A stretch of 64,000 bases of DNA, taken from contig NW_019776079.1 of the NCBI RefSeq assembly GCF_001039355.2, forward strand, positions 920,933 to 984,932, given 5' to 3'. Positions 1 to 13,071 of this stretch are shown here, piece by piece. Made by a program: the position numbers and the translations under genes. Source of the DNA: Lingula anatina. Lineage: Eukaryota; Brachiopoda; Lingulata; Lingulida; Lingulidae. Position 1 is the first letter of the stretch. Every line of letters starts with the position of its first letter. Below the pieces are notes generated by a model. The model searched no databases and was not told the DNA's origin. It saw only the letters and a list, made by a program, of their open reading frames with translations.

Positions 1-2543
1 TCCAACACACCAGTGTCTGCACACAGGCGTCTTAGAACACCTAACTACATGTACCAAGTAAACAATATGACTTTGTTTCAGATTCACACTCAAGACTTAA
101 TTGTAAGGGACACCTGTAATTTTGTGTCCTTAGCAGCGCGACATGCCTCAAACTGAGGGACAATACTGATTTCAAAGTGTGACTGATGCAGCCCAGATGC
201 AACACTATGTACTGTTGTGTAATAGACTGCAATTCGGCAGAAACAACAACTATAAAAAAGCCCATCTATATATCCTGTCAGCCATTATTTCTAACTCCAC
301 TCTCTTCCAAACTGCAAAATATCACTCGATTTTAAACCTTTTCACAAACTTTTGGTCTATCTTGGATGATGCCCAATATATAATATAAGCACAGAGAAAC
401 AAGTATACACTTCTTAAAACCTTAGTTCCTTATTATACATACAAGTCTTGGTTTCAACTCCAAAACTGATTTGTAGTAAAAATTCAATACACTGTTGATT
501 GATAAAATAATTTTGGAAAATAATTATTGTGAACATTTTGAATATTGCATTTTTATGTGTACAAAAAATAAGTATTTACTGATGGACATTTTGGACTCTT
601 AGCTAAAACTTATTTTGAAATTCATAAAAGATCGAAATTCAGACATGCTGAAACTGTCGGTCCGATCGGTCATGAACGGGAAAATTTGTCTGGACCGGTA
701 AAAAACTGGACTTGGTCGGTCCAAAGGACTGACAAGAGTTTTAAGAGCCGCAATTTTTAATTTACAGTCAACATCCGACATACGTCACTAATAAAATTAT
801 ATAAAATCCAAAGCGTTTTTTCCCTTCCATTTCAAACCTATCACATTCACAAACAAAGTAAGCTACCCTAATCGTACTGGTAGTATCTGTCTCAAACGAA
901 TAGAGTGATTTTGAGTCCGACAAAAATCCATACGGCCCAGCAAATTTTTCATTACTGCCGGTTCAAATGTCCGGCCATTCTGAAAAGTTTTCAGCATGTC
1001 TGTAAATTACACACCCATGAATTCTAATACTTTTATCATTATACATATCACTTGGTTAGCAGTACAAAAACTAATACAATATATACATCCTTCCCCATAC
1101 CAATATCATACTAGTAAATGGTTGCAAGTAACAGCAAAAATTTTTCTATTTAGTATGCATATGTACTTACTTTAATATTTTTTAGAAAACTTTGCTTTTA
1201 TATACACTTTTTCAAGCATGCTTAACTATGTAATTTGACTTCAAAAAGATTTAGATATGGCAAATGCTGAATACTATCTATCTGAAGGTAAGAACTTGAG
1301 CTAGCAGTTTTTGCACTAATTTCTCTTGAGCATAATACTGACCTTTAATCGAACACAGCCTCTTCTGGAGCCTCTCATCATCTTCTCTTTAGACTAAAAA
1401 AATAAGATGATTCTAAATTATAAATGCAAATCTTGTCAAACAAGACCAACATTTATTTCCCTCAAGACAAATTTTTGCAAACTGAACATCCCAATCCAAA
1501 CATTTAGTTATGTTCTTGGGATGTAGTGAATACAGTTTCTGATTAACTCCCAAACAATCAATTATTGATTTATGAAATGCATACAAAAATATCCAAGGAT
1601 TGCAAGTGTTAAGGTTTTATAATATTTCACAAACTTTCTTCACCTCTCTATTTTCTGCAGTAAAAGTTTGTTATCTCTTTGTTTCACAAGGAAAGTAGCT
1701 AGCATTTGCAACTCGTCTCAACTCTCTAAAGTAAATTCAAGTGAACAGAAGAAGTAAATATAGCATTACCTCTGGTTTCAAATAAATAGCTTGAATAACA
1801 TTCCACTCATTACAAAAAAAAAAATAATAAATAAATAAATAAATAAAAACACTATACTGTCTGGGGAACAGACAATGATATACTGTTTGGAGCAGAGGGC
1901 TGGTTAACAGAGTTAGCCCCATTTCTTGATGTTTGTTATACTTACATTATGTGGATACTTAGTACATATGAGAAATGAAACAAAAGTGCTAATGCATGAT
2001 CTTTAATGCTGGTTTTCTATGACAGGTAAAATGCCAAAACACGGAGTTAGGACCTTTGTCTCTCTCTCTCTCTTTCAAGTGACACTGAAATGTGCTGATT
2101 AACAACTTGTAGCAAATCAAATCTTCAGCAATATATTAAGGATTAAAAACATTAGTAACAATGCTACAGGTTGGTAATAAGGTCTAATGCTAGACGAGAG
2201 CATGGTTATCATATACATTATCAATATTTGGAGTAAGCAAGAGTCGAGAAACAATGCTTCCAGTCTGACCATTTAGAATTCTGCAAACTCTAACTAAATC
2301 CATTAACACTTATCACCAGATGCACCATATTTACTTCAGAAACTTTCATTTTGTGTGAAACTAATGCAAAACGAATAGGCATGAAAAAGAAAAACACACG
2401 ATGGCAGTAGTCACCCGGTAGTTACATAGGTAATCGACCTGGATGCCACTGCACGATGCAGTGAGAAGCATGAAATACACATACACTTGTACAAATCTAA
2501 GCACATGATATTGCAGACAATAGTTAAAGGATGAAGCACATAC
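1..2543 (-). other. OSBPL9: OSBPL9 intron 1 (partial)
   Basis: This stretch follows the splice donor of the first OSBPL9 coding exon at 2542-2543 and should be intron 1. I looked for the next conserved PH-domain exon of the family on the minus strand and did not see it, so it is probably beyond the left edge. The stretch is AT-rich, with a CT-rich simple repeat near 2060 and a possible degenerate inverted-repeat element at 640-1002. Confidence 0.6.
640..1002. repeat. Possible degenerate inverted-repeat (MITE-like) element
   Basis: The left end reads CAGACATGCTGAAA and the right end TTTTCAGCATGTCTG, giving inverted termini of about 14 bases with one gap. The inside carries several GGTCGGTCC, GGACCGG and GTCCGGCC words, unlike the AT-rich surroundings. 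No clear target-site duplication is visible. It lies in intron 1 of OSBPL9. Confidence 0.35.
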
Positions 2544-2651
2544 CGTATAGTATGAAAGCAGTCCAGTATTTTCGTCGAGGACGAACCACCGGTACTGCCA
2601 TCCCTTCATAACATTCGTCCACTTGCTCAGCGGACCCTCTATAGTCGCCAT
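2544..2651 (-). CDS. OSBPL9: Oxysterol-binding protein-related protein 9-like, first coding exon (N-terminal PH domain)
   Basis: This exon encodes 36 residues starting [18 protein letters not shown] and ending GLLSYYT, then a GT donor (GTATGT on the minus strand). It is the start of the pleckstrin-homology domain of the ORP9/10/11 group of oxysterol-binding proteins. These are lipid-transfer proteins that use the PH domain to bind phosphoinositides at Golgi or endosome membrane contacts. From memory the match to human OSBPL9 is nearly residue for residue, including [16 protein letters not shown], which separates it from generic PH domains. The ATG at 2651 is the natural start because the family begins MASI(M)EGPLSKW. 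The remaining exons are outside the window on the left. It is divergently transcribed from DEPDC1, with only 196 bp between the start codons. OSBPL10 or OSBPL11 is less likely but cannot be excluded from one exon. Confidence 0.85.
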
Positions 2652-2847
2652 ATTTCTGCGGAAGTAATGTGTATATTGCCTCATTTTCAATAACCAATTA
2701 CCTTTTTGGAATTTCGAACCAACCAATCAAATTGGAGCACGAGATTTAAACACCCTGAGATCAAAATAATGGGATCAGGTACTCGTTTCAGATCATATTT
2801 TTAGCGGATTTTATAAAGCGGATAAAAATTCCACACCAAGTTGCACT
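2652..2847. promoter_or_regulatory. Bidirectional promoter between OSBPL9 and DEPDC1
   Basis: Only 196 bp separate the two divergent start codons, so both 5' UTRs and promoters must lie here or overlap the genes, unless upstream noncoding exons exist. CCAAT boxes are at 2694-2698 and 2723-2727, and an inverted one (ATTGG) at 2731-2735. The 29-bp spacing of the first two resembles NF-Y promoters of cell-cycle genes. A TTTAAA word near 2744 could act as a CHR-like element, which would fit DEPDC1 as a G2/M gene. The CCAAT boxes are seen; their function is inferred. Confidence 0.6.
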
Positions 2848-5800
2848 ATGGATAAGACAGGAACCCTTATGGGTCCTTACAGGGCAACAAGACTGGTAAG
2901 TTGAAATAAATAATTTCATTATTTATTCATTCAAAAAAAATCTGTTCTCATTAGGTTGAGAAGTAATGTCTACTGAGGAGTACAAATAAAATTTGCTGTG
3001 TAATTGAAAAAGTATGTATACGTCTGAATTGATATGGTACGTAGAGAACCAGACTAAGTATTTGAAACCCTCTCTTTCTTATGGATTTGATTTGGGGGTA
3101 AAATATTTCTCTCCGCTCCACGCAGATATATTCCCGTAGACCCTATGTACATCAATATAGCATTGTATTGAAAATTGTAAGATTGTTCATCACAGCCAGA
3201 ATATTTCTACATAGATTGACAAATATCAGTTTATCAATATGTTACTGTACAGTGTCAAAACATGTGGTGTATAATGTCATATTTTTATGAGTTTTTAAAT
3301 CTTGATCTCATTTCATTGTGTTGTTAATGTAATACTTATCACAAGGAATGGATGTTTGATGCAACCACGCTCGGCTGTCACCTTGATTGGATAGTAAACG
3401 ATTGTCGTAAAATCGCTAAATGATATTAAAACCGGGTGCATAAACTTGAAAACCACCTAGGACAACCTTAGACTGCCACATTAATCCAATACAATGCAAA
3501 AATAAACTATAACTAGTGGTTAAAGCTTTCAAACCGAATGTCGTAAAGTCCCCATATACCTCCATAGAGACAATAAAATAGAGTGAGCTTGTGAAACAAG
3601 AGTAAACCATTTTCAACATAATAATCGAAATAAAATACTGCCGGGCATCGGAGCGGCCTAAAACTTGGCACGCTTACCGCAAATACTGCAGGCTACATCA
3701 TCCCGTCGCTCGTTTGTAAGTTCCGTGCATGGCATACGCACAATCAAACCGTATATCCAAATTCCACCTCTGATGTTTATTTCGGTCCTCTCTAACCTCC
3801 CATTACGAAAAAGAAGCCATGCCATTGGACAATGCGACCTCTGCGGTTACGTCATTTCCTGAATTGGATTGTAGACAGCCGAGCGTGGATGCAACAAACA
3901 AAATACATGAATGGCAATTTGTTACAACAAAGAAAAATAAAGAAAAATAAAGTAAAATTTTTAAATATACCTTCAAGAAATTTCCTGTGCTTCTTCTACT
4001 GGGATGTCTTTTTAGAATGCATCAATTCTAAACATGCTTGGTACAGAAGTGAAGAGATTTACTGGTCAAGTTATTATTTTATAATGATGGATTGTTTACT
4101 GTAAACATTGACACATTTCCCATCATCCTCCACACTACATGTCCTTATAAGCATGTATAAGAATGCCTGAGCCTTGTTATAGAACTATGGGTCATTCAAA
4201 TGTTTTGGCGTGTTAGAGACTATAATCTTTACAAAATTTCATTTGATAGTTACATACTCTTCTATAAACTTTTTAAAGAAATTCAAGTTTTATGTTTTCA
4301 CAAATAAAATGCTCTCCCATTGTTCACTTCCTTTGCCATGCTTTTGAAAAATCAAAATGCCCAAATGGAAATTAGTGTTATATATTCAATATAACATTTT
4401 ATTGGTTACTTATTGATGAATGGAAGTTTTTTTTTCTGCAATTATCTGCTGGAATTAACCCTTTCTGCAATTTTTAACACATTTTGTAATGTTATGATTG
4501 CCTTTTCACATGGAGTATTTTATCTTTCATTGAAGAGAGAAGGGAAGGGTAATATGATGGTACAGGTTGATACTATAAATACAAAGGGAATACCCTTAAA
4601 AAAGACACAATGAAGATAATATTTCGCAGCAAAATCTGCTGTACTTGCCTCTTAATACATACAATAACCTGAATTTATCCTGAACACTTTTTCAAACAAA
4701 AAAGCAAATCAAAACAACCTGACAGTAAACACAGGAAGGCTTTAAGTTGTTCATTTTCATTGCCATTTTGTTCATTTCAAATTTTATGAAATGGCAAGCT
4801 TTCTGTACATGCCCAAACATTTAATTCCTGTCCTGTTCTTATACAGAATAAAAAATCTACATTTTAAATGTAACAAAGAAAGAATTGACTCTTACAATGT
4901 TGATATTGCCTGTGTCATTTCCTCTGTAATAGAAAGCAGTTGTTGATCAGCTGTTGGATAGTTAATAATAATAATAATAATAATAATTTATTCGAGCATT
5001 AAATGTGGCAGTTACATTTGTTAGCCCTCTATACTACAAATATATAAATAAATAAATAGTTATACATCACTATGGATTACTACTAATACAGTGTTTAAGA
5101 TTATTAATTACAGTGTATACGTTGTTTAAAATACTTATTACAATTGTAAATAGTTCAATACACTGAGGGAACACACATTTTCTTTGATAGGCTTATAGCT
5201 ATATGTATCTAATGTGCCATACTTAAGGTTCATATAATATATAGCAGGATGAGGCTACTTCAGTGTGGCAGATGCTCATTTCTTTTGGAAATTGCCCTCT
5301 GAATGTATTTACCAACAGCGTACAATTCTTTCTCATTTTCTGGGCTTAGTATGATTTTAACCTTCTCGTCACTGCTTGCTAGGTGATGCATGTCACATTT
5401 AGGGAATTGTTTTAACATGCCCTCCCTCTCTTTTACATGGTGTCTACATTCTAGTAGGAAGTGCACTTCGTCCTCGATTGCAGGACAGTGGGGACAGAAT
5501 CGTTCCTCGCGTGGTGTTTTAGGTCTGGTGTAGCGTCCTCTTTCCATTTCCAGGATATGATCACTGACTCTAATTTTAGCCACTTCCCTTTTTAATGACT
5601 ATCAACTTTTGTTGATAATGCCTATGAAAAATTAATGTAGTCTGGTGATCACAGACCAGGCAACATGTTTGAAGTTTTAGCTAGCAGATCATGTAAGAGA
5701 TGTTATGACTCAATTACATGGCTAATTAATAGGATTACTGCCAAAATTTCTTATCTTTAATATCTTACAGATGTCAAAGTTGAATTTTGGATTGTAATCC

Positions 5801-8800
5801 TGATGGATACATGTTTATTTTAGCGGAGGCACCTGTTGACATGCTAATAAAATGACATGCAATATCGTTTTATAACAAAACAACAGTGTGATATGAGTTT
5901 GTTGGGCTGCAAATAAGTGTGGTTTGATGAGGTGTTGTTGCATGAAGATTGTCTGCTGATTTTTTTTTTTTTTTTTTTGACAAAGAAAAATAGATAAATG
6001 GATAAAAATGATTGTTGCATGAAATATTACTAGAACTTTTGAACATCAAAAATTAAATTATTCTGTATTTTTGCAGTGGAATGATATCATCACCACCTTC
6101 CGCAGTGGGATGAAAGTGGGACGTCATAGGAAGGCCATGAAAACCTATGATGATTGCTTTGTGGCCTCTGAGGCCATTGACTGGATGCACAACTGTTTGC
6201 AGACAAACCCTAACTTTGGACCAGAAGTAACAAGGTTAGACAGTTAAATCGCATTGATAACTTTTTTTTAAACCTGAAAGTATATTTGTAATGAATGAAA
6301 AATTTTCAGTTTTCTTAGTCAGTATTCTGCATTTATAGTATTTAGTATGTAGCGTAATATAGATCTCGTTATCAATTTTGTTTTCATTTTGTTACAAACC
6401 TATTTAAGAGTTTTGTTGATAATGCCTATGAAAAATTACCTAACAAACATATTATAATTATAATAAGTACATCTTTCTTGCCCCAGGCAACAGACCATTC
6501 AGCTGATGCAGAAGTTTTTAAAATCAAAGGTTTTTGAGGATGTCAGAGGAGCAAAACACAATAAAGAACAGTTTGAGGACAATTCAAGGCTTTACAGGTT
6601 AGAATAGAAACTAGGGAGTATCTGGTTTGACTTTTATTTATCTGAAAAGTGAGTTTTGGTGTGTTTACATAAAAAAGGGTAGAATTTATGTGTAAGTTTA
6701 GTGTGAACACAGTGATATTTCATTTGAATCCTTGAAGTCTCTCTCATTTTCAGGTTCACTCAGACATCCCCTCTCCGCCCCATCCGTACTCCCCTCAGAC
6801 AGAGAAATGGCAACAGTGACCACTTGGCCCCTTCCAGACACCTAGACTATGACCAGCTTAAGAAAGTGACCTGCATACCAGAGGCTGGACTTCCAGAATG
6901 CAAACTGGTTGCTAAGCCACTCAGTACAGAGGAGATAGAGAATGAGTACAAGAACATTACCTTAGGAGGGTAAGGACTATACTATTAAAAATGAAACAAT
7001 TTAAGTGTTCAAACTGTCTGGTAATGATGTGATAAAAATATAGTTAAAAAGCACCCTTTATAAAGAGTAAATTGATTGGACAGATGATTTTACTCTTATA
7101 GATTAGCCAAAATTATTACATTTTTAGGTCTTGGTTACATTGTCACTTTGCACAATTGAAATTATACTCATTGTGATAAAAGTTCTGCATGTTTTACTAT
7201 TGTATGTCTTAAGCTTGATCTTACTTATTTGAAGATTAAGCCAAGGTATCATTTGTAAGGTCAACACCGTAAGTAGTTCAGAGTATATAATGTCAACAGA
7301 AGCCATTTGTTAGAGTGCACTAATAACATTTGTCTTTTTAGCACCCATTTGGGAAATGTCTCTGATTAACCAAATATAGTACTGTTTTTCTTATTTAGTT
7401 TGCGCAGGATTTTAGGGGTTGAATCTCTGGAGGGTATATTAGACAGAGAGGAGGTCAGTGGAAAGTACATTTTCCATAACATGAACTTTGTCAACAAGAA
7501 TGGAATTGTTACAAATATTGAAAGAAAAGGTAAGTTGTAAAGATGTTGATATTGATATTGGGTTAATTCAGAGTCTTCTCATTGTTAGTTACAGTTTTGG
7601 TTCAATGATTTATTTTTAACAAAATGTCACCCAAGGATTGAATTGCCAGGCTTTTTACTACAGAATACTTTAATAATTTTTATTTAAACTTTTTGACCAC
7701 TTCAGACCAGTTACCAGTGTGGATTTTATCTGCCATGAAGTGCCTGGCTTACTGTGAGTACTGAGTACTAAAACATATGCTTTCTCACAATATTAAACAT
7801 TCATTTTGTTTACTGGGCTCAGTCTAGCACAAGTTTTATTATATCTAAATAGCTTAATTTTTAAATCACTTTTTAGAGAAATGGAGTCAAAACAGTGACA
7901 TAAAAGGCAAACTTTTTGTTGTTGATATTTCTTTTTGCCTTATAAGAGTCTGACCAAATATTTAAGTGCTTGCATATGCTTATGAGAGAACTGCATTTCT
8001 GAAAACTGTCAGAAACAGTGTTTTACACAAATTTATCTGAAAATACCAGGTTATACATGTAAATAGATTTTCAACTTTTGTTGTATAAATTCCACAAAAT
8101 CATTTTCCTACCTCGTTAGTGAATTCACGTGCTATTTTGTCTGCAGGGCCTAACAACAAAGATGACCGTCTCCCAGACTATCCTGGCTTTGAGAGAGATG
8201 TGTTTCGTGTGGTACAGGATTACTTCATTGCTTTAGAAGAACCACTGCTTACCTTTGACATGTATGACGTTTTCATCAATGTGTTGTGTAAGTATATAGC
8301 AGATGGCTAACATGGCAGTTAAGCTGATATAACCATAATTTTCCTGTTGCACCAGTCACAAACTGTCAAAATATTCTTCTTAATTACCTCATCTCCTCAG
8401 TCCTCAAGCACCACACTATCAAAAATTCACCTGCATTATATGGATATCAAAACCCTTCCATAACATGTTTTATTTTAAAGTGCAATGATTTAATAATCAT
8501 TATATTCATCATATTAGCAGTAACATCTAGTATCTGTAATAAACCTCTCCTTTTAAAAACCGGTAAAGCATTAAAGAGGTTCTCCAGATGGCCATATAAA
8601 GCAAGCAAAAAAAGAAACTGGACTCGAACACTTTGGTGTTTCTGGTTGACTTTTATTACATATTTCAAATAGTTCACATATAGCAGCATGTTGCACATTA
8701 AAGCATTAATGGCATGGGCATGTGTTTTTGCTATGTTACAGCTAGAGCAGAAAATATGGGAAAAGAAAAGGAGTCTAGCAGCACTAATAGTAGCAAATCT

Positions 8801-11800
8801 ACGAATAAGACTGGTAGTCGAACCAGTTTGAACTCTTTTGCTTCAGTAGAAAACCTAATGCTGAATCTGACCAATCAGGGCTGGGGTAATATGGCAGCAA
8901 AGAATCCCTTTGATAACTATGCCAGACAAAGTGTGAGCTGTCTCAACTTGTCCAGGATAACTCCTGTACCTGAGCAGATGCTTTACAGATATGACTCCAC
9001 AAACAGTGTAACCCATTCTAAGTATGAAACTGAGTTCAGTGGGGAGGGCAATGCAGCCCATACTGTATATCACGAGCACCCTCAGACATTGTCCTCGGAT
9101 CAGGGTCATGGTAGCTCTTATAACACAACCACCTCACACAGCCGCAGCAGGCAGGCTTCAGCACCATCAAACTTGAAAAGGACATCTCAGCAGTTTGCAT
9201 CAGTCCACAATCTAAACCAGGAGGACTTGGACAACAATGTCAGGGATGTGGAACCTAACCTTCTTACCTCACACAACAAATTTTACTCAACAACTCATCT
9301 CAATACAGCAGAGCAGTTTTTGTCGCAGGGTGGACTTCAGCAGCACAGGGATATTATGGGCTCCCAGAATACTGCCAGTACATTCAGCATGGCCAGTACA
9401 CATTATGGGGGGCACTCACAAGGTGCATCAACTTTTGGATACTCAGGGGGACAGGTGACTAGTATTTACGGCTCAAGACTCAGTCGTTGTCCCTCAGGGT
9501 GGGACTTTAGAGGTTCCACAGCCACACTGGACAGACCAAGGAGTGTCCGTTCAAGAGCCTATGATGAAAATAGTGAATCAGAGCCACCTAGACCCAGGGA
9601 TCCGCCCAGTTATAAACCTCCACCAGCTTATAATGTTGTTGTCTTCAACCGTGAGCATCAACCTGTCATATCAGGGGCTGCTCTGAGGAGAAACATCAGC
9701 AATAACAGTAACAGTGGTAATGGCAATAGTTCCTCTTCCACAAACTACTACTCTGCCAGAAGCCAGCAGTGGTCAGAGTATGAAACTGCCAGGGCCAGTC
9801 CTTATGACAACAGATTAGAGTCTGTAGATATTGCAGAAGAGGAATTGTCTTCAGGGTACAACAGGTTAAACAGTGATGTTGACAGGTATAACAGTGATGT
9901 TGACAGGTATAACAGTGATGTTGGCAGATATAACAGAGATGTTGGCAGAACTTCATTCAGGAATGTGAACAACAATGGCACTAGTGTTGGTAGGGTCAAT
10001 GAAAGCAGGAATGAATCTAGACCTACAGGTACTACTGCACTTGCTGCAATATATGCACTATTATGTAGTTCTGTACAAGTAGACTGAACTGAATACTAAT
10101 CATAAAAATTTGCACTTTAGTTACAGGATATATTTTATTTTATTATTATTATTATTATTTTTTTTTTTTGCATGAGTAGATAAAGGACTTCATTACATGA
10201 GCTTGCATATTCTTTATATATTTTGTGTAACTACTATCTATTTAGAATGCTGTAGAAAGGATATTGCAACCTTTTTTAGCATGTGATTGATATAGTATTT
10301 TATGCACATAAACATATTGGTAAAATCCATTCCCCATGCTAATATTTCTGTTGTTGGTCTTATTGGTATTACTTACAGCTAACATAGTGTTATATAATTT
10401 CAGGTCTGTTCATGACTGAAGAAGTAGTGGGATGTGTTCAGAATGCTCTACAGACGTGCTGCCTGTTTCTTCCTCCAGCAAGGAAAAGAAAACTTCACTT
10501 ATTATTAAGACTGATGAGCCTAACAAGTCACAACAGAGAACTTGTTTTAACTGATACCACCACAACAAGGCAACTGGTAAATAGAGTGCAGAATTTGTGT
10601 TTCTTGTATAATATTACATGTTCAAGCAGAAGTGATCATTAATTTATTGCTCCAGTACAACCAACAGCATGCTGTGCTGGAAAAAATACTTCAATTTTTA
10701 GCACGTTTTACTTGTCTCTCCCATGCATAATAAATATAGCTTGCAATGTTTGTTACATGAAACAGCATTTAGAACAGAAACGGCTGACATTTTGCTCGTG
10801 AACTTATTCTACTATTAAATCAGGTGCTGAGCACTTTCTCTCGCTGTATCCTGCGCAGCAAGGAAGAGGTGGACCTTGACGAGCTGCTGTCTATGAGGCT
10901 GGTTGGGTTCATGATGGACCACTATGAGGACATTTTATCTGTACCAGAGCACCTCAAGAAACAGGTGGATGACAGAATCATCCATCTCAGGAGGGCCAGG
11001 GTAAGGAGATGAAATACATATATACATTAAATGTGCATTTAACTGCATGGTTGTTCTGCAGCTGCATGGATTGACTTGAAATGTGTATTTACAAAATGTT
11101 TATAACTAGTAATTAAATGACTTATTTCAAGCAGCCTGTTGGCAGAAACATAGAAGCAATATACTATATTAAAATTCCATATTTTATAGTATTCTTTTTT
11201 GTTTGTTTGAAATAATTTCAATTTTTTAACTGTAATTGAAAGAAAAAGCTAAAATATGTCACTTCAATTTGGCCACACCCATTACTTTTAAATATTTTAT
11301 TTTTGTTCATTTATATAACCATATGTGTAATTTGCATTTTACTAACATAATCACAATTGTGTTATGAATGGGTCCACAGAATTGTCTCCCTGTACTTGTC
11401 TTTGACATCAGGTTGTTTAATTGTTAAACAGCAGTTTTGTTTTAAAGCACACCACATATACTGCTTGCTTTTGGTCTTTTAAGAACTAATAATCTACTTT
11501 TTCTATGCAAGTTTACCTGTTTCATGCTCAAAGTAAACATACACTTTGGTCAGTGCTTGCTTTCCCAGTTTTCAGAGCTGCTACACTCTTAACTGTCATG
11601 CACATAAGATAATATAAGAAAAGCAGAAGTAGTTTCAATTTTCATTGTTTTGCTTATTTCATTTGCTTTTCTATCAAATAGTATCGCATCTCATTTATTT
11701 CAAATAAAGTATTGTATTTGAAGTATAATTATTTATTTGACAATGGCTATGTAGTGCTCTGCTCAGTTTTGCCATGGTCTTGGTATTTTGTATAAATGAA

Positions 11801-13071
11801 AACTAATGTATTGATAGCTTATTCTTTGCTTTGCTTTGCTTTCTTGTGCATCAGTATTTAATAGTCAAAGGCTTACAATAATAAAATGATTACTCTGAAT
11901 CTAGACATGCTGTTATCCCTCTGCAATATGCATGCTCAGCACATCAGTTCTATTGATACTCTGTTAATACTGAAATTTTCTCACTGCCATTTTACTGCTA
12001 CTGCTACATGCACATAGCAACTGCATCATCACCACTTGTGTTTTGTGCAGAATTAACTTTTTGGTTTACATCTTTTCTATCATGAATTCCTCTAACATAT
12101 TAATAATATTAGATATCTCTTGGAAGAAGGTAGATTGGTGAAGTTTGGTGAAGATTAATTTAGTATAAAAAGTACTGGTCTAAATTAGTAAATGGTTTGT
12201 TGGTTGTAAAGTTTAAAGGTAGACTGTAATTCTGAGAAACTAGAGATTAGGTTTGCATTCAGAACTTTTGCCAAAATGCCCATGACCTTATTTTTCTATA
12301 TAGTGATTGAAAATCCTAAGTTCTTCAAGTATGTCAGCCAATCAGAAATAAAAGAAAGTGCTGTAGTCATGGAAATGCCAAGGTGGTGATGTGTGATAAC
12401 AGAGTTGGTAATAACCAGTACTTAGAAACTCGGGTGTTTGTATACCACAGTTGAGCTGAACATGCATTTATTAAATTATTTTGCACCTGGTGTTGCTTTG
12501 CTTAACAATCTTTACATTGTGTGGTGTGCTTTCTCTTCCCACATTGCAGATAGTTTACACACTGGATGATACTCCAGGACTTACTTATTGTGAACAGGTA
12601 ACACTGAAGGAATATGAGAGCCAGAGACTGGGCCACTCACAGAGAGCAGTATCAGAACTGCTAGAGAACATCATCAGAGACAAAACTATGGGAGATAAAG
12701 AGAAAAAGAAGAAACTGAAACAGGTGATTTTTTTTCCTGTGGAAAATAATTTAAAATAGATGTTATTTACAAATGCCAGAAAATGCATATTAGGAAAAGA
12801 TTACAGAAAATAGATTTTGTTTTGGTTGTGTTGAAATGATATTTATTTATGCTGAAAATGGGGTTGTTTAACTTGACCCATATCCTTAACTTAAAACACA
12901 CTGAACCTGTCCAATATTATTTCTTTTCAGTTCAAGAACAGTTACCCAGAAATCTATTCTCACAGATTCCCAACAAGTCAAAGTGAAGCAGACTTCTTTC
13001 CAGCAAAACCCAAGATCAAACAGCCTTTGCTCAGCCGTCCTTTGCAGAGATTGAGATCATTGAGGTTCTGA
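2848..13071 (+). CDS. DEPDC1: DEP domain-containing protein 1 (DEPDC1/DEPDC1B family), complete
   Basis: Twelve coding exons: 2848-2895, 6077-6234, 6487-6597, 6754-6969, 7399-7529, 7706-7753, 8147-8287, 8742-10028, 10404-10576, 10824-11000, 12550-12723, 12931-13071. All have GT-AG borders and consistent phases, giving 934 aa. Residues about 17-106 are a DEP domain (WNDIITTFRSGMKVGRHRKA, then EAIDWMHN and FGPEVTRQQTIQLMQKFL). Residues about 215-285 start a RhoGAP-like domain (LPVWILSAMKCLAYW, FERDVFRVVQDYF, EEPLLTF). That domain resumes at about 715 (CCLFLPPARKRKL) after a long, Ser/Asn-rich insert from exon 8. The C-terminus (FSRCILRSKEEVDLDELL, EKKKKLKQFKNSYPEIY, then IKQPLL) matches the vertebrate DEPDC1 tail. 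No arginine finger was evident, so GAP activity is doubtful; vertebrate members act in mitosis and Rho signalling. Length exceeds the human long form (811 aa, from memory), mostly through exon 8. Confidence 0.92.
3353..3900. mobile_element. Non-autonomous DNA transposon with inverted ends, in DEPDC1 intron 1
   Basis: The left end GTTTGATGCAACCACGCTCG and the reverse complement of the right end, GTTTGTTGCATCCACGCTCG, match in all but two positions; the match continues through GCTGTC. The 548-bp interior has no credible coding frame. A target-site duplication could not be assigned, so the exact outer limits are uncertain by a few bases. Confidence 0.6.
4962..5583 (-). mobile_element. 5'-truncated non-LTR retrotransposon (LINE) 3' end
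   Basis: On the minus strand a 107-residue frame (5583 to 5260) starts MAKIRVSDHILEMERGRY. It contains CPHC followed by EDEVHFLLEC, a Cys-His pattern typical of the region after the reverse transcriptase in many LINE ORFs. The stop is followed by about 250 bp of 3' UTR and an (ATT)n tail at 4962-4988, as many LINEs end in short tandem repeats. The reverse transcriptase itself is absent, so this is a dead fragment inside DEPDC1 intron 1. Confidence 0.7.
9863..9946 (+). repeat. In-frame 21-bp tandem repeat in DEPDC1 exon 8
   Basis: Four consecutive 7-codon units encode RLNSDVD, RYNSDVD, RYNSDVG and RYNRDVG (residues 659-686). The unit keeps the reading frame, so copy-number change would not break the protein. 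It lies in the low-complexity linker inserted into the RhoGAP-like domain. Confidence 0.85.
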
